DNA of 64,000 nt, taken from NCBI RefSeq assembly GCF_040581485.1, contig NC_090133.1, positions 15,872,001 to 15,936,000 of the forward strand. The letters are read 5' to 3'. Position numbers and translations under genes: made by a program. The notes below the pieces were generated by a model, which did no database searches, was not told the DNA's origin, and worked only from the letters and a program-made list of their open reading frames with translations. Position 1 is the first letter of the stretch. Every line of letters begins with the position of its first letter. This stretch comes from Linepithema humile (lineage: Eukaryota; Arthropoda; Insecta; Hymenoptera; Formicidae). Shown here in pieces: positions 37,149 through 48,767 of the stretch.

Positions 37149-38973
37149 TTACAAGACGTTATCTACATCTAACTGTGACAACATCTCGTCGTCTGAATCA
37201 TACTCGTTATCGCCAGCGAAGTGGCTTACGGAGATATCTGAGTTTTGAATATTATGCTTTATTACCGGCGAGATAGATTTTGTATTCGAATCTTTATACG
37301 CTTCCCGCGTAAGTGCTACATTATTATTAGATAAAAAACAACTTTCACGCGAATGACATGCGTCAGTGACGTTTACACTTGCGACACATTTTTGTAAATT
37401 TTGTTCCTTTATATTATCTTGAAAACTTAAAACCGATTCAGTTTTTGTATTTTTTATATGATTTATTCTTTTTTCAGACTCACTGCATCGAATTTTGTTA
37501 GCTTGCGAAATAGTTTCACGTGATAAACCAATAAGACGATTCTCCTTTTCCGAAGGCACAAATTCGCAATCAATTGTACAGAAATCATCTATCTCCATCG
37601 ACTGGTCGAAATATTCATTCACTTTACCCATAATTTTACAACTTTTGCTATTGTTTTTGACAACTTGCTCGTGTTTTTCGTATTCTGCATTCGATTGATG
37701 TAATGAACCATCAATGTTTGAGTTTATACAATGCTTTGAAATTAGCATATCGCGATTTCTATTTGATTCAACATTTGAAATATTTGACAAAATATTTTTC
37801 ATACGAGACGTATTCACAATTCGACCTTTATTTGAATACGCAGCTAACAAATTTACTTCAGATATAAGAATATGATACTTATTTGTTACTACATATGTTG
37901 TAGTTTTCAGTAATCCCACATTGTTTAAAAAAATAACCACATTTGGCTCTAATACACCAGGATAATTCAACAAGATGTCATGATGAATTGTGCCTTCTAT
38001 ACTACCTGTTGAATCTTTCAATATAATAAATGGATTATCCTGACTATGATCTATATACTCTAACGTGCCCGCTATAAATTTTACTTTCATACTGTTACAA
38101 TTACTAGCATTTGCTTTATTTTTAATAGCAGAAATGCTGTGCTCTTTCAAAAAGTTATTTGGCAAATCATTCAGCAGAAGATTCCAAGCTGTCTCCTCAA
38201 ACAAGTTCTTTTCATCCTGAGATTTAGATAAATTATTCTCATTTTTTATCGCTATTTTATTTTCTAATTCTTGCATGTGATTTAAATAAGATTCAACAGA
38301 AATATTATCCTTTTTCATGTCAGCTACCAATCCAGCTGGACCAGGAAATATTCTATGCAATTTTACTCTTGTATTAAGGTCAACTTTATCTGTAGATTTA
38401 ACGTGATTCTTTTGTTTTAACTCTTTATGATTCATTGTATTTGATGTTGCACTTATTTTGAAAGATTGAAAACATTGTTGATCTCTTTTTACATTTGTTG
38501 AATTTTGGTTTGTTTTTTTGACAAAATCTGATATCTCTTGGGAAAAATTTTCCTGAAAGATTCCTAATAATAAATTTCCTCGTGATAAATTACTCTTGTT
38601 GTCACGAGGTGGATTATTGCTCTCTGCATTTGCTACACTATCCAATCTTACATCAAGAATATTTGTCGATGAAGATGAAGCCTTGCAGTTATCCACTTTA
38701 CGTCGTTTAATAGACGATGTTTTTTCTTCGCTTTGACATAGAGAATGGGACTGTACCGTTTTCTCATCGAGATTGTTAAAAGGATCCTAGAATACATCGG
38801 AAGTTTGTATCAACTATATCAATTTTGAATAACGAGATACTCGACCGTAAATATTTGCCGTGTTGTTATAAAATTATAATATACAACAAGAATTATATGG
38901 ATTAGTTGAGTAAATTTTAATATAATTATACAAGAAAACTTACTTCAAGAGTCCAATCATCACTTTCGAACAT
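37149..38973 (-). CDS. HROB: HROB-like homologous recombination OB-fold protein (MCM8-9 cofactor)
   Basis: Two coding exons: 38944-38973 (MFESDDWTLE, donor GAA|GTAAGT) and 37149-38786 (acceptor TTCTAG), 555 residues. In vertebrates HROB (C17orf53/MCM8IP) recruits and activates the MCM8-9 helicase for DNA synthesis in recombination and interstrand crosslink repair. The visible family signature is FPGPAGLV at mid-protein, a helical W-containing segment (EETAWNLLLNDLP), then an OB-fold-like block: KVKFIAGTLEYI, DSTGSIEGTIHHDIL, NVVIFLNNVGLLKTT and YHILISEVNLL. The N-terminal third and C-terminal 200 residues are polar, Ser/Asn/Lys-rich and probably disordered. The identification rests on the PGPAG motif plus the OB-fold pattern; it is confident for the family but not checked by search. 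Confidence 0.85.
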
Positions 38974-39149
38974 AATTTAAGAAAAAATGTTGATAACGTG
39001 TATTTGGTATAAAAATAACTTTACGTTGCGATAAATAAATTACTTTAAATTCGTTTCTATTTCAATCACAAACGTATAATGTAGTAATTTGACAGCTCGT
39101 TTAACCATAGACCCATCATAAGCTTAAAAAAATAGACTGCACACTCTTA

Positions 39150-39298
39150 TAGCGTTTTCGATTATACAGGATTTGAACGACCCAAGATTGGTTAATGACG
39201 TCATTGCAACCTCTCTACCAATGAAAGACTTGCATTTATAGTAAAATAGTGATTGATCAACCCTAGATCGTTCAAACCCCGTTTATTCGAAAACGCTA
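39150..39298. mobile_element. short inverted-repeat element upstream of HROB
   Basis: Arms of about 30-34 bp (from 39150 and to 39298) are inverted copies with a few mismatches, sharing TAGCGTTTTCG and GTTCAAA/TTTGAAC. The loop contains TGACGTCA (about 39197-39204), a perfect CRE/ATF palindrome. It lies about 180 bp upstream of the HROB ATG, so it may be part of its promoter. Confidence 0.55.
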
Positions 39299-41233
39299 TT
39301 ATAGTTATACTGTGGTTCAAGTTCGAGTTGCAATCTCGATATATCGAGACATTTTAAAACTCGAATTTAAATTGCGATTGGTACGATTGGCACGATTGAA
39401 TTCTGAAATCCCCTAAAGATTGAGTTCACGAGTGGCTGGGTTACGGCGGTACGCTGTGCTTCATCACGGAAAAACGTCAAGATGAGAGCATTTTCGTGAT
39501 AACTCTCGGAAAATAAGTGTGCAGTGCAAGTTTCCGGACGGGGAACATCGATAACATCGTGCAACAACGCAACTGATGTCCCGCGACAAGCATTCACGCT
39601 GATGTGAACTGAAACCAGACGAATTCCGTGATACCTCTCTTGTTGATATCGCCTGGTAGTCCGGAGAAAGCAAACGAAAGTGTGTACATACGATCTTGTA
39701 TGTCATTTCTGTGCATGTGAAATATCTGGCATTTAAATTTGCCCTGTACATCGGTGATTTTAAAGCTTTTCAAGACAAAGTATTAAGACTTTCGAATTTA
39801 TGTCGCGAAACGTTGCAAAATCCTTTATTTGTGAGTCATTGAAAATCCACTTGGATTGCGATTGTAATATTTTCATTAAAAATATTGTTGTTTACTTTAC
39901 ATTTTTGATAAATATAAGAAAATATCCAGTTCCATATGTTTCTTTTAGTTGGAGTAAAATATTTTGTAAATATAGATAAACTTTAAGATAAACGCATTAC
40001 ATTATTTGAATGATAAATAACTTTCAGGGGCAACAAATTATTATCTAAGAAATGGAATTTATTTATTCCAAGCCAATATATGTGAAAACTTCAAATTGTA
40101 GAATTGTAATCAATATTTAAATTTTAAATTAAAATTTAAAAAATCCTGCGAGAAGCATTAAAAGATGAACACTGTCTACCATAGTTTTATAATGTTCTGT
40201 GACTTAGAGCCACACATATTAGTGTAATTAAACAAAATTTGGTGGTTAATGTAGATAATTGTTATTGTGATTTTTATAATTTGTATGAGTGAATAATTTA
40301 TACTTGTTATAAGATTTCACAGCTTTTGTAGAAATTAAATTGTGCAATATTTTATATTTTTTTATTATGTTACATTTCTATCTTTATTTTTCTGTTTAAC
40401 ATTGAAAAATATGTTTTATGTTACTTTAATCTACACAACTCTGTAAAATAATGATAAATATATATAATAAATATAATATAATACTAGAGAGAGAGTATAT
40501 CGAGCCGTCGCGATTGTTGGTGCGAAAATTTTATTATTTTTTATATAGAAACTTATTCGTCTACATTAAGTCTACGTACACCGATCTCAGATTGAGATAC
40601 ATAGAATGTATAAAAATTAAGTACTTTGATCTCACTATTCAGAGAATCAGAATGTACGAATAAGAAATTATTGAAGGAAAGAAGAAAAAACGAGGGAAAA
40701 AATATCAGAGCGCGAGTGACTAAGCCAGGACTTTCATCCGAGTCTTTCCGTTTGCCGGGCGACTGTTTTTTCCACTAAACTATTCAGACACTTTTAACAT
40801 TTATCTCTTGCTGGTTTTAGGAAATAAACAATTCTGTAAGAGATAGACGCGTCTTTATGCCCGCGTGACTTAAATATGTACAAGGGATTTTATTATTTTT
40901 TATATAGAAACTTATTCGTCTACATATATTTTTTCTCTCCTTTTCTCCGAATAGTGAGAACAATGTACGATTTAACGTTTCAACGTAGATATAATTACAA
41001 TAAAATTTTCGCACCAACAACTGCGACGGCTCGATACACTCTAGTATTATATTATATCTGATGGTCATCATCTTTCCCTTGTATGTATATAAATAACAAA
41101 TATTATCTTACTATTAACTGAATAATATATATATTACATATGACATCACACACACATCGTCTTGTCGCTATAGGGAAACCACAACATTAGGGGACCTGCT
41201 GCAGGCACATTTGAGACCTGCGGTGGTTGGTGA
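39299..41233. other. region between HROB and diablo, likely 5'UTR and intron of diablo
   Basis: 39.36-39.78 kb is GC-richer and could hold an untranslated first exon. A candidate acceptor (GTCGCTATAG) at about 41173 precedes the coding start at 41234. No protein-coding exon is seen apart from chance frames in the element at 40472-41056. Confidence 0.35.
40472..41056. mobile_element. inverted-repeat element with internal direct repeat
   Basis: Arms 40472-40537 and 41003-41056 are inverted, sharing GTGCGAAAATTTTATT and ATAATATAATACTAGAG. A 38-bp direct repeat (40529-40566 and 40888-40925, both containing TATATAGAAACTTATTCGTC) lies inside. No coding sequence. The direct-plus-inverted arrangement suggests a rearranged or nested element. 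Confidence 0.55.
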
Positions 41234-43483
41234 ATGGTGTTGCAGATAGATTCGGTGTGGGGCTGGGCGTCACCCCCGCTGCGCCTCCAGCTAGCCGGGG
41301 GGACCAGGGGTGCCTCGGGGAGAGGGGCCGTGGGAGCCCCATCCTCGCAGAGGATGGGTGAAATAGTCGTAGAACGCGCTCCCTCTCCAGCACGCCTCAG
41401 TCATACCTCTGAGAAGCATCCTCGCTCGACGTTAACCGAGCTCAATGTTCTTCGCCGTCATCGGGAACTCTGCGACGTTGTTCTCAATGTTGGCTCTAGA
41501 AAGATATTTGCGCATCGTGTCATTCTTTCGGCATGTAGCCCATACTTCAGGTATTTGCACGAGCAATTGATATTTTTTTACTCGCTCAAGTAGTTTGTAC
41601 AGCGGAAAAAGGAATGAGTGTACAATTTTCAACCGATGAAATTTTTCTGTCTTCAGGGCGATGTTTACTGGGGAGTTGGCGGAATCTAGACAAACTGAAG
41701 TAACGATACGTGATATAGACGAAATGGCTATGGAATTACTCATAGACTTCTGTTACACTTCTCACATTATCGTCGAAGAAGCAAATGTTCAAACTCTCCT
41801 TCCAGCAGCGTGCCTTCTTCAATTAGCAGAAATTCAAGATATATGCTGTGAATTTCTCAAACGCCAATTAGACCCATCAAATTGCTTGGGTATCCGAGCT
41901 TTTGCGGATACCCACTCATGCCGCGAACTTCTGCGTATTGCCGATAAGTTCACCCAACATAATTTCCAAGAGGTGCGTAATAATCGAAAAAGATATTAGT
42001 TAACATACAAGAATATATTGTTTTCATTTTCTATACTTTTATAGGTAATGGAGAGCGAGGAATTTCTGTTGTTACCTGTCGGCCAGTTAGTAGACATTAT
42101 TTCGTCGGATGAATTAAATGTGCGTACGGAGGAGCAAGTTTTCAGCGCCGTGATGAATTGGGTGAAATACAACGTCTCGGAGAGGCGGCAGCATCTCTCT
42201 CAAGTGCTACAGCACGTGCGACTGCCGTTACTTAGCCCGAAATTTCTAGTCGGCACCGTCGGATCCGATCTGTTGGTTCGCTCCGATGACGCCTGCAGAG
42301 ATTTGGTGGACGAAGCGAAAAATTATCTACTTCTGCCGCAAGAAAGACCGTTGATGCAGGGACCTAGAACGAGACCCAGAAAACCTACGAGACGGGGGGA
42401 GGTGCTGTTCGCGGTTGGCGGATGGTGTTCGGGCGACGCTATCGCCAGCGTCGAAAGATTCGATCCCAATACTGCCGATTGGAAGATGGTTGCACCGATG
42501 AGCAAACGAAGGTGCGGAGTGGGTGTAGCGGTGTTGAACGACCTGTTGTACGCGGTTGGCGGACACGACGGGCAAAGCTACTTGAACAGCATCGAGCGGT
42601 ACGATCCGCAAACGAATCAGTGGTCCTGCGACGTCGCTCCTACCACTTCCTGCAGAACTAGTGTAGGCGTCGCGGTTTTGGATGGATTTCTGTACGCAGT
42701 TGGTGGCCAGGACGGAGTGCAATGCCTTAATCATGTGGAAAGGCAAGTATTACTGACAATTTTTCAGTGCTAACATTTGGTATGTAAATATTCAAAGTGG
42801 TACGCTTGTGTAACTAATGACACACGCGTTACTTTGCAGATATGATCCCAAAGAGAACAAATGGTCTAAAGTGTCGCCGATGACCACCAGAAGATTGGGA
42901 GTGGCGGTTGCTGTGCTTGGAGGTTATTTATATGCCATCGGCGGGTCTGATGGGCAATCACCCCTCAACACGGTAGAAAGATATGATCCGAGGCAAAACA
43001 AGTGGTCCCAAGTGTCCCCGATGTCTACGAGACGTAAACATCTAGGCTGTGCTGTATTTAATAATCTAATTTATGCTGTGGGAGGACGTGATGATTGTAT
43101 GGAGCTCTCCAGTGCGGAACGTTACAATCCCCATACAAATTCCTGGAGCCCGATAGTAGCGATGACATCTAGGAGAAGTGGAGTAAGTCTACTTCTTTGT
43201 GGATTGCATATAAAATTCGAGTGTGAAACTGTTGTAAATATCGTATTGTAGTTCCGATACACTTCTAATGCTTATTGTTATGAATTTTCAGGTGGGCTTA
43301 GCGGTAGTGAACGGTCAATTGTACGCGGTGGGCGGATTCGACGGTACTGCGTATTTGAAAACGATCGAGGTCTACGATCCGGAGCAGAATCAATGGAAAT
43401 TATGCGGTTGTATGAATTATAGGAGGCTTGGCGGTGGCGTGGGTGTGATGCGGGCTCCACAAACTGAGAACTACATTTGGTAG
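41234..43483 (+). CDS. dbo: diablo / KLHL20 (BTB-BACK-Kelch adaptor of a Cullin-3 ubiquitin ligase)
   Basis: Five coding exons: 41234-41550, 41657-41972, 42045-42742, 42840-43182, 43292-43483, giving 621 residues, the length of fly diablo. KLHL20-type proteins bind Cullin-3 through the BTB domain and present substrates through Kelch repeats. Visible: a variable Gly/Ser/Pro N-terminus, BTB (~75-180, CDVVLNVGSRKIFAHRVILS), BACK (~185-290) and six Kelch repeats (~315-605; VGG doublets, e.g. LFAVGGWCSGDAIASVERFD, YAIGGSDGQSPLNTVERYD). The C-terminus ENYIW is followed by TAG. Intron 3 starts with GC (AG|GCAAGT at 42743), not GT; it is needed to restore the VERYDP codon phase. The start ATG at 41234 is the first in frame; the next in-frame Met (41354) is possible. 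Confidence 0.96.
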
Positions 43484-43642
43484 CTCAGGCCCCCCTCTTC
43501 AGCCCAAGTGGCTGAAACTCCACTAACTCCTCTCACACCAATAACGCCAGTTACTCCTGTAACTCCCCCGGCCCCCGTATCGGTTCCTGTTGTTATAACT
43601 AATACTAGAAAACGCTACCGTCGATCGATGAGCATTATATAA
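43484..43642 (+). other. in-frame open extension after the diablo UAG stop (candidate readthrough region)
   Basis: Directly after TAG (followed by C, a leaky context) the same frame stays open for 52 codons to TAA at 43640-43642. The encoded tail is Pro/Thr-rich, with a run of TPLTPLTPITPVTPVTPP, then a basic cluster RKRYRR, and ends MSII, matching a class I PDZ-ligand consensus ([ST]-x-hydrophobic). Base composition is GC-rich and codon-like up to this second stop and turns AT-rich immediately after it. This looks like a coding extension, reached by stop-codon readthrough or alternative splicing; it has not been proven. Confidence 0.55.
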
Positions 43643-46050
43643 GTAACTATGCATTTTGTAAAAGACTTTGCCTTTCTAAATTTTTGAGAGAGCATCCTCC
43701 GTATATCGATCTTTGGTGTTTATTTTATTATCAACTTTTAAAATATTTTTTCGCTCGATCAAACATGTAATTTGCGCATATGGAAAAAAAAAGATGCGCA
43801 TATTCTGTCGATTTACTGCCGTTATTTTACATTTTTACTCCACAAAACATCATGTCGAAATATTACTTTATAAGATTTTTTATCAATATTATTTGTATTG
43901 TATGTGAAACAAATTCCAATTGCTTTAGATTTAAGTGTTCGTAGAATTATAAATGCTTTGTGTTCTCTATTGTGCACAAAACTTTATGTTTTTTTTTTTA
44001 TGTGAAAAGAAAGGCAAAATCTCTTCCCTAATATTCACCAAAATATATATGTTTCGAAAGAACGTTCGCAGCTTCCATTCTTCAGTAAATAATCGAAATA
44101 AGTTAAAATTTTTCCAATTATAATCATGATTTAATTATCGAGGGTCGCTTCTGTACCCAATAATGCAAAAAATATAACATAAAACATGACGATTTCTCTG
44201 TAAGAGTAGACTGCTTTTTAAGTATATAAGTACTTTTTATTTACAAGACTGAATTACAACAGCAAATATTAAAAGATCGAATCGTGATAAACATGATTCA
44301 AATTCTCTCGTATAGACATCAAAGATACATTTGCTATTACAACTTTGCAAATAATTCGTGTATCAAATTTATTTGAGGCATTTACTATGTTGTATCAACA
44401 ATTTATCACAAATATCAAGATACACGCCTAAACAGAAATATATGTATAATATATTTGGGATTATAAATTATTTAATATATATTCGAGATTATTGTTTGAA
44501 TATATATTTGGAATTATAAATAATTTAATACATTTGAGATTATAAATGATTTAAACGTGATATTTGTGCAATTGTTCTTTCGCATTGCTGCAACAAAAGA
44601 CACCATTTAATCAACATCTGTTGCGTATGTTTAAATCTACGGAGAAGTAGCCTTATCGTACAAAATGGTGATAGGGATCATTAATCAATAATCTCATAAT
44701 GTAGCACTCTTTGCAATTGTGTAATACGAAAGAAGAGAATTGGCTATGAATTCAATGTTTTATTGACACACAGTGACCAAATGATTTTATTAATAATCGA
44801 TATCGTTTGTGATTTATTTTGATGAAAATCGCGAACGGTCGTAATGTACAAAAGTAAATTGGGATGATGTGCAAAAAGAAAAAATTATTATGAATCATCT
44901 CTGTTACATGTATGAGATTGTTGAAGGCAGCAAAATGCATGTCTAGTGTAAGAACATATTGATGATATAATGTAATTCTTTCTAAGCAGCTGATTGCAAA
45001 CGCGACTATTCCGATTCTCTCGAATCTTCTGACTTATTAACGCATTTCTCAATTAATTGCCAGACTATTCTATAGTTCATATCATTGTATTTATGTTGCG
45101 AATTCGTGAAACACTACGAAAGAGAAATTGTGGATCTCTATTCGGTTGATCAAATTACATAGACATTATAATAGTACAAATTATTGTAATCCGTAAAAAA
45201 GTTCAAATAAGTGTTCAATATCCAATCCCGTCTGATTCTGAAGAAGTTGGAGCTATGTCCAAGAAAAATGTAATATTATTTCCACAATACTTAATATGCA
45301 TAGTATTCTAGTTATTTAATTTTTAACTTGTGTCAAAATTTATACATAGAAAAACATTATATCGAATCTTTACGGATATATTTCGTATAAATGAGAAACA
45401 TTAAAAGCGATTATGTTATCAGTTAGCGTGTAGCAATCCTGAGTAAAAGACGAAGTCTTGACGCAAGTATATTGTTTCATCTTACTAAATGAGATCAAAA
45501 ACATGTTCTATACAATTGTTCAGTACAAAGGAAGAATCATAGGATTTCTTTCCTGTTTTTTGGTGAATAAATTAAAGAAAGTGCGCATTAGAAATTTGCG
45601 CGAACCATTACGCATAGCATTATTGTATCCTATAATATGTTTGTATATAAAATATCCTGAAATTTGTTATCTCTCAATTTTTTTTTTTTTTTTTTTTCAA
45701 GTACTTAATGGAGAAGTCTTTTTAAAGAATATAAATTTCTATTGTTTTTGAAGAATTAGTATATGTAGATTTACGAACGCAAAATAAGGTTTTCTGAAAG
45801 GATAAACTTGAAAATCATAATTATTTATATGAAAGACAACATGAGACATTTTACAATAATTTATCATTTTTTTAAATTTAATGTACCTAAAATTAAAATA
45901 TAAAAAATCATTTTCTTATGATACAAGTTAATTTTTTGGATTAATTTGTATTTATTACAAAGTAATGTTTAGAAAGCAAGTTGTGATGTTATGAAAATTT
46001 GATAAGAATAGAGCAATTACTATTAGAATTTTAATTTAAAATTGACCACC
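43643..46050. other. diablo 3'UTR and AT-rich intergenic spacer
   Basis: No coding exon seen. A degenerate repeat of an ATATTTGGAATTATAAAT-like unit lies at about 44448-44560. A poly-T run lies at 45679-45697. The rest is AT-rich without recognisable structure. Confidence 0.5.
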
Positions 46051-46094
46051 AAGGATTGATTGGTCCAAAAGAAAATGGACCAATCAATTTCCTT
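46051..46094. promoter_or_regulatory. inverted repeat with two opposed CCAAT boxes upstream of eIF3l
   Basis: AAGGATTGATTGGTCCA (46051-46067) is inverted at 46076-46094 with a 2-bp insertion. Each arm contains ATTGG/CCAAT, the NF-Y-type core. It lies about 215 bp upstream of the eIF3l ATG. Confidence 0.55.
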
Positions 46095-46153
46095 ATGCAT
46101 ATGTTTATGCGATTATGCAAGTTTGTCTGAATAGGCCCTAATTTGCAGACTTC

Positions 46154-46163
46154 GCGCATGCGC
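46154..46163. promoter_or_regulatory. NRF-1/Ewg-type palindrome in the eIF3l promoter
   Basis: GCGCATGCGC matches the core palindrome bound by NRF-1 (Ewg in insects), common in promoters of housekeeping genes. It lies about 145 bp upstream of the start codon, in an otherwise AT-rich region. Confidence 0.55.
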
Positions 46164-46307
46164 ACTTCATTTTGGGCTTCAAAAAGAAATCAGACGGTTA
46201 TGCTGCTGCACTGTGATACAAGTCTGTGGTCAAAATTGACTCGTGTTCATACCGCATCCGTTACGAAAGAGAGGTTATATTTCTTTTAGGTCCTTACTTT
46301 TAGCAGG

Positions 46308-48349
46308 ATGTACGAGGATTATAACGAGGTATTAATCTATTTTAAAATTTACAATTACCCAACGCAATCGTCGAGAAAAACCACAGCGTGATTTTGACAT
46401 AATTTTATTCGTACGACTTATTTCAACCTGTTTTCGCAGTTCGATGCCTACGATGACTACGGGCCGCCAGAGGCACACGATCAGTATGAACGGCCAAGCT
46501 ATCGGCAGGTGCCCGAGTTAGTGCGCAACTTCCTGGTGTTTTTGCGCAACTGCATCAATGAGGGCATGATCTTCGAGATTCAAAATCTGTATGAGAATTC
46601 GTTTCCGAAGATCTCGGAGCAGCTGTTTGACAAGTCGCCATGGCCAGACGCTTCAACGATCGCTCACATCGTCGACAACGACCCCGTCTTTCTCACTCTT
46701 TATAAAGAGTTATATTACCGTCATATCTATGCACGCATGCAAGGCCCAACGCTGGAACAGCGTCTCAACTCTTTTTACAATTACTGCGATCTCTTCAACT
46801 ATATTCTTCACCCGGACACCCCAGTGCAATTGGAATTACCCGATCAATGGCTATGGGAACTCATTGATGAATTCGTCTATCAGTTCCAATCGTTTGCTCA
46901 GTATCGTGCCAATCTGTCCAACAAGACGCCGGACGAAATTGAAAATCTAAGTGCGCACAACAAGATTTGGGATGTCTTGTGCGTATTGAACGTCCTACAC
47001 TATCTGGTTGACAAGTCAAAAATTAAGAGCCAATTGGAGGTGTACGCAAGTGGCGGTGATCCGGATTCTGTGGCTGGCGCCTTTGGCAGACATTCCTTGT
47101 ACAAGATGCTCGGTTACTTCTCGCTCGTCGGACTTCTGCGGCTGCATTCTCTGCTGGGCGATTATTATCAAGCCATCAAGGTTCTCGAGAACGTGGAGCT
47201 CTATAAAAAGAGCGCGTACTCTCATGTGCCTGGCTGTCAGATATCAACGGCATACTACGTGGGCTTCGCGTACATGATGATGCGTCGATATGCAGATGCC
47301 ATTAGAACTTTTTCCGGCATCCTGCTGTACATCCAGCGTACAAAGCAACTCTTCGCTACGCGAAGTTACCAAAATGATCAGATCAATAAGCAGACAGAGC
47401 AGATGTACCATTTGCTCGCCATATGTCTAGTCTTACATCCGCAGTGCATAGACGAAGGCCTGCAGCAAGCTCTGCGGGATAAGAATTATCATGAAAAGAT
47501 GTACAAGATGCAATACGGGGATCTCACCGAATTTGAAAATTGCTTCGTATTCGCGTGTCCTAAATTCCTGTCCTTGACACCGCCGAACCCGGACAATCCC
47601 AATGAGGATTATGTCCGCGAGGCTATCAAGCATCAAACCCAAGTATTCATGGATGAAGTAGTGCAGCAGAAGATGTTGCCGACTATTCGCTCGTATCTGA
47701 AGCTTTACACGACGTTGCCGTTGAGCAAATTGGCCACGTTCATGGGCAGCAATACTAGAACCGACGAAGGCTGGGATTTGGACAAGGAAGTCAGTGCACT
47801 GACGATCCATTTGCTGTGTTTCAAGCACAAGATGAAGAATATCGTTTGGACGAAAGGCACATCGGGATTAGATGGGAAATTTCAATCCGGATCCGAGGTA
47901 ATTGTTTTTGTATTATGTCACGTACGTGAGAAAAAATATTTTGCATATTTCTTCGACAATATATACTTTTTATCATTTTATCCAATGGAAGATAATGTGT
48001 CGTTATTTCCTTAATTTATTTTTCTAAAAAATAGATTGAGATCCTTCAAATTTGGAATTTATTAGTTTTTTTTCTTGTCAAAAATCAAAGATATAATTAC
48101 AATTTAGTTTATTCTTTCGTTTCTTAACGACATATAGGCAAGTGCATGATATGAACATAATTGATGATATGAACATAATTGATAAATAAATAAATATGAA
48201 AATTTTCTTTTCAGCTGGATTTCTACATCGATAACGATATGATTCACATTGCCGACACGAAGGTAGCGCATCGCTACGGAGACTTTTTCATTCGCAAAAT
48301 ACTAAAATTCGAAGAACTGAATCGCAAATTGCATCACATAAAGATTTAA
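46308..48349 (+). CDS. eIF3l: eukaryotic translation initiation factor 3 subunit L
   Basis: Three exons, 46308-46328 (MYEDYNE), 46440-47897 and 48215-48349, give 537 residues, the usual size of eIF3l. It is a PCI-domain subunit of the eIF3 complex that helps load mRNA on the 40S ribosome. Visible: acidic N-terminus rich in Asp/Tyr, conserved FLVFLRNCINEGMIFEIQNL and WPDASTIAHIVDNDPVFL, long helical middle (FGRHSLYKMLGYFSLVGLLR, then GFAYMMMRRYADAIRTFS), and the C-terminal PCI end with IDNDMIHIADTKVAHRYGDF. Introns are GT-AG and all in phase 0. The real start is the ATG at 46308 in the tiny first exon; the big exon has no ATG near its beginning. A candidate poly(A) signal AATAAA is at 48540-48545. 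Convergent with ATAD5, 420 bp away. Confidence 0.97.
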
Positions 48350-48767
48350 TTGTACATTATTATACAATTATTATATTAAATATTTTGACAGTGCATTTGA
48401 TGTGTATAAATGTGCAGTAAAAATACAATATTCGCAAAAAATTATTGCGAATACGTTTCCTTTGTCGATACAAATCATTCATAATTCTGTACTTCTAGCT
48501 TTTTACAAATGCAAATATATCTGTATTTAGCAGAGACATAATAAATTCAATTACAAAAAGAAGTCATTCCAAAATACTTATGATACTACGTGTATATATT
48601 CATATAACAGCAACAATACATATTTAATATTACGCTATCAGTAAATATAAATAACTCTATGTACAATAGAAATTCAGTATCTAATTAAAGTTTTATCGCA
48701 ACTTCGAGTTTTAATAAAAGTACGCGCATATCCGACGTACGTAAAAAATTTACATTTTTCCTAAACG

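Noticed and set aside
40690..40800. tRNA-derived SINE or tRNA gene on the minus strand
   Set aside because: An A-box-like TAGTTTAGTGG is present, but the B-box and cloverleaf do not fit.
45458..45751. 97-codon plus-strand frame with poly-Phe
   Set aside because: Non-ATG start, poly-T tract encoded, no family resemblance.
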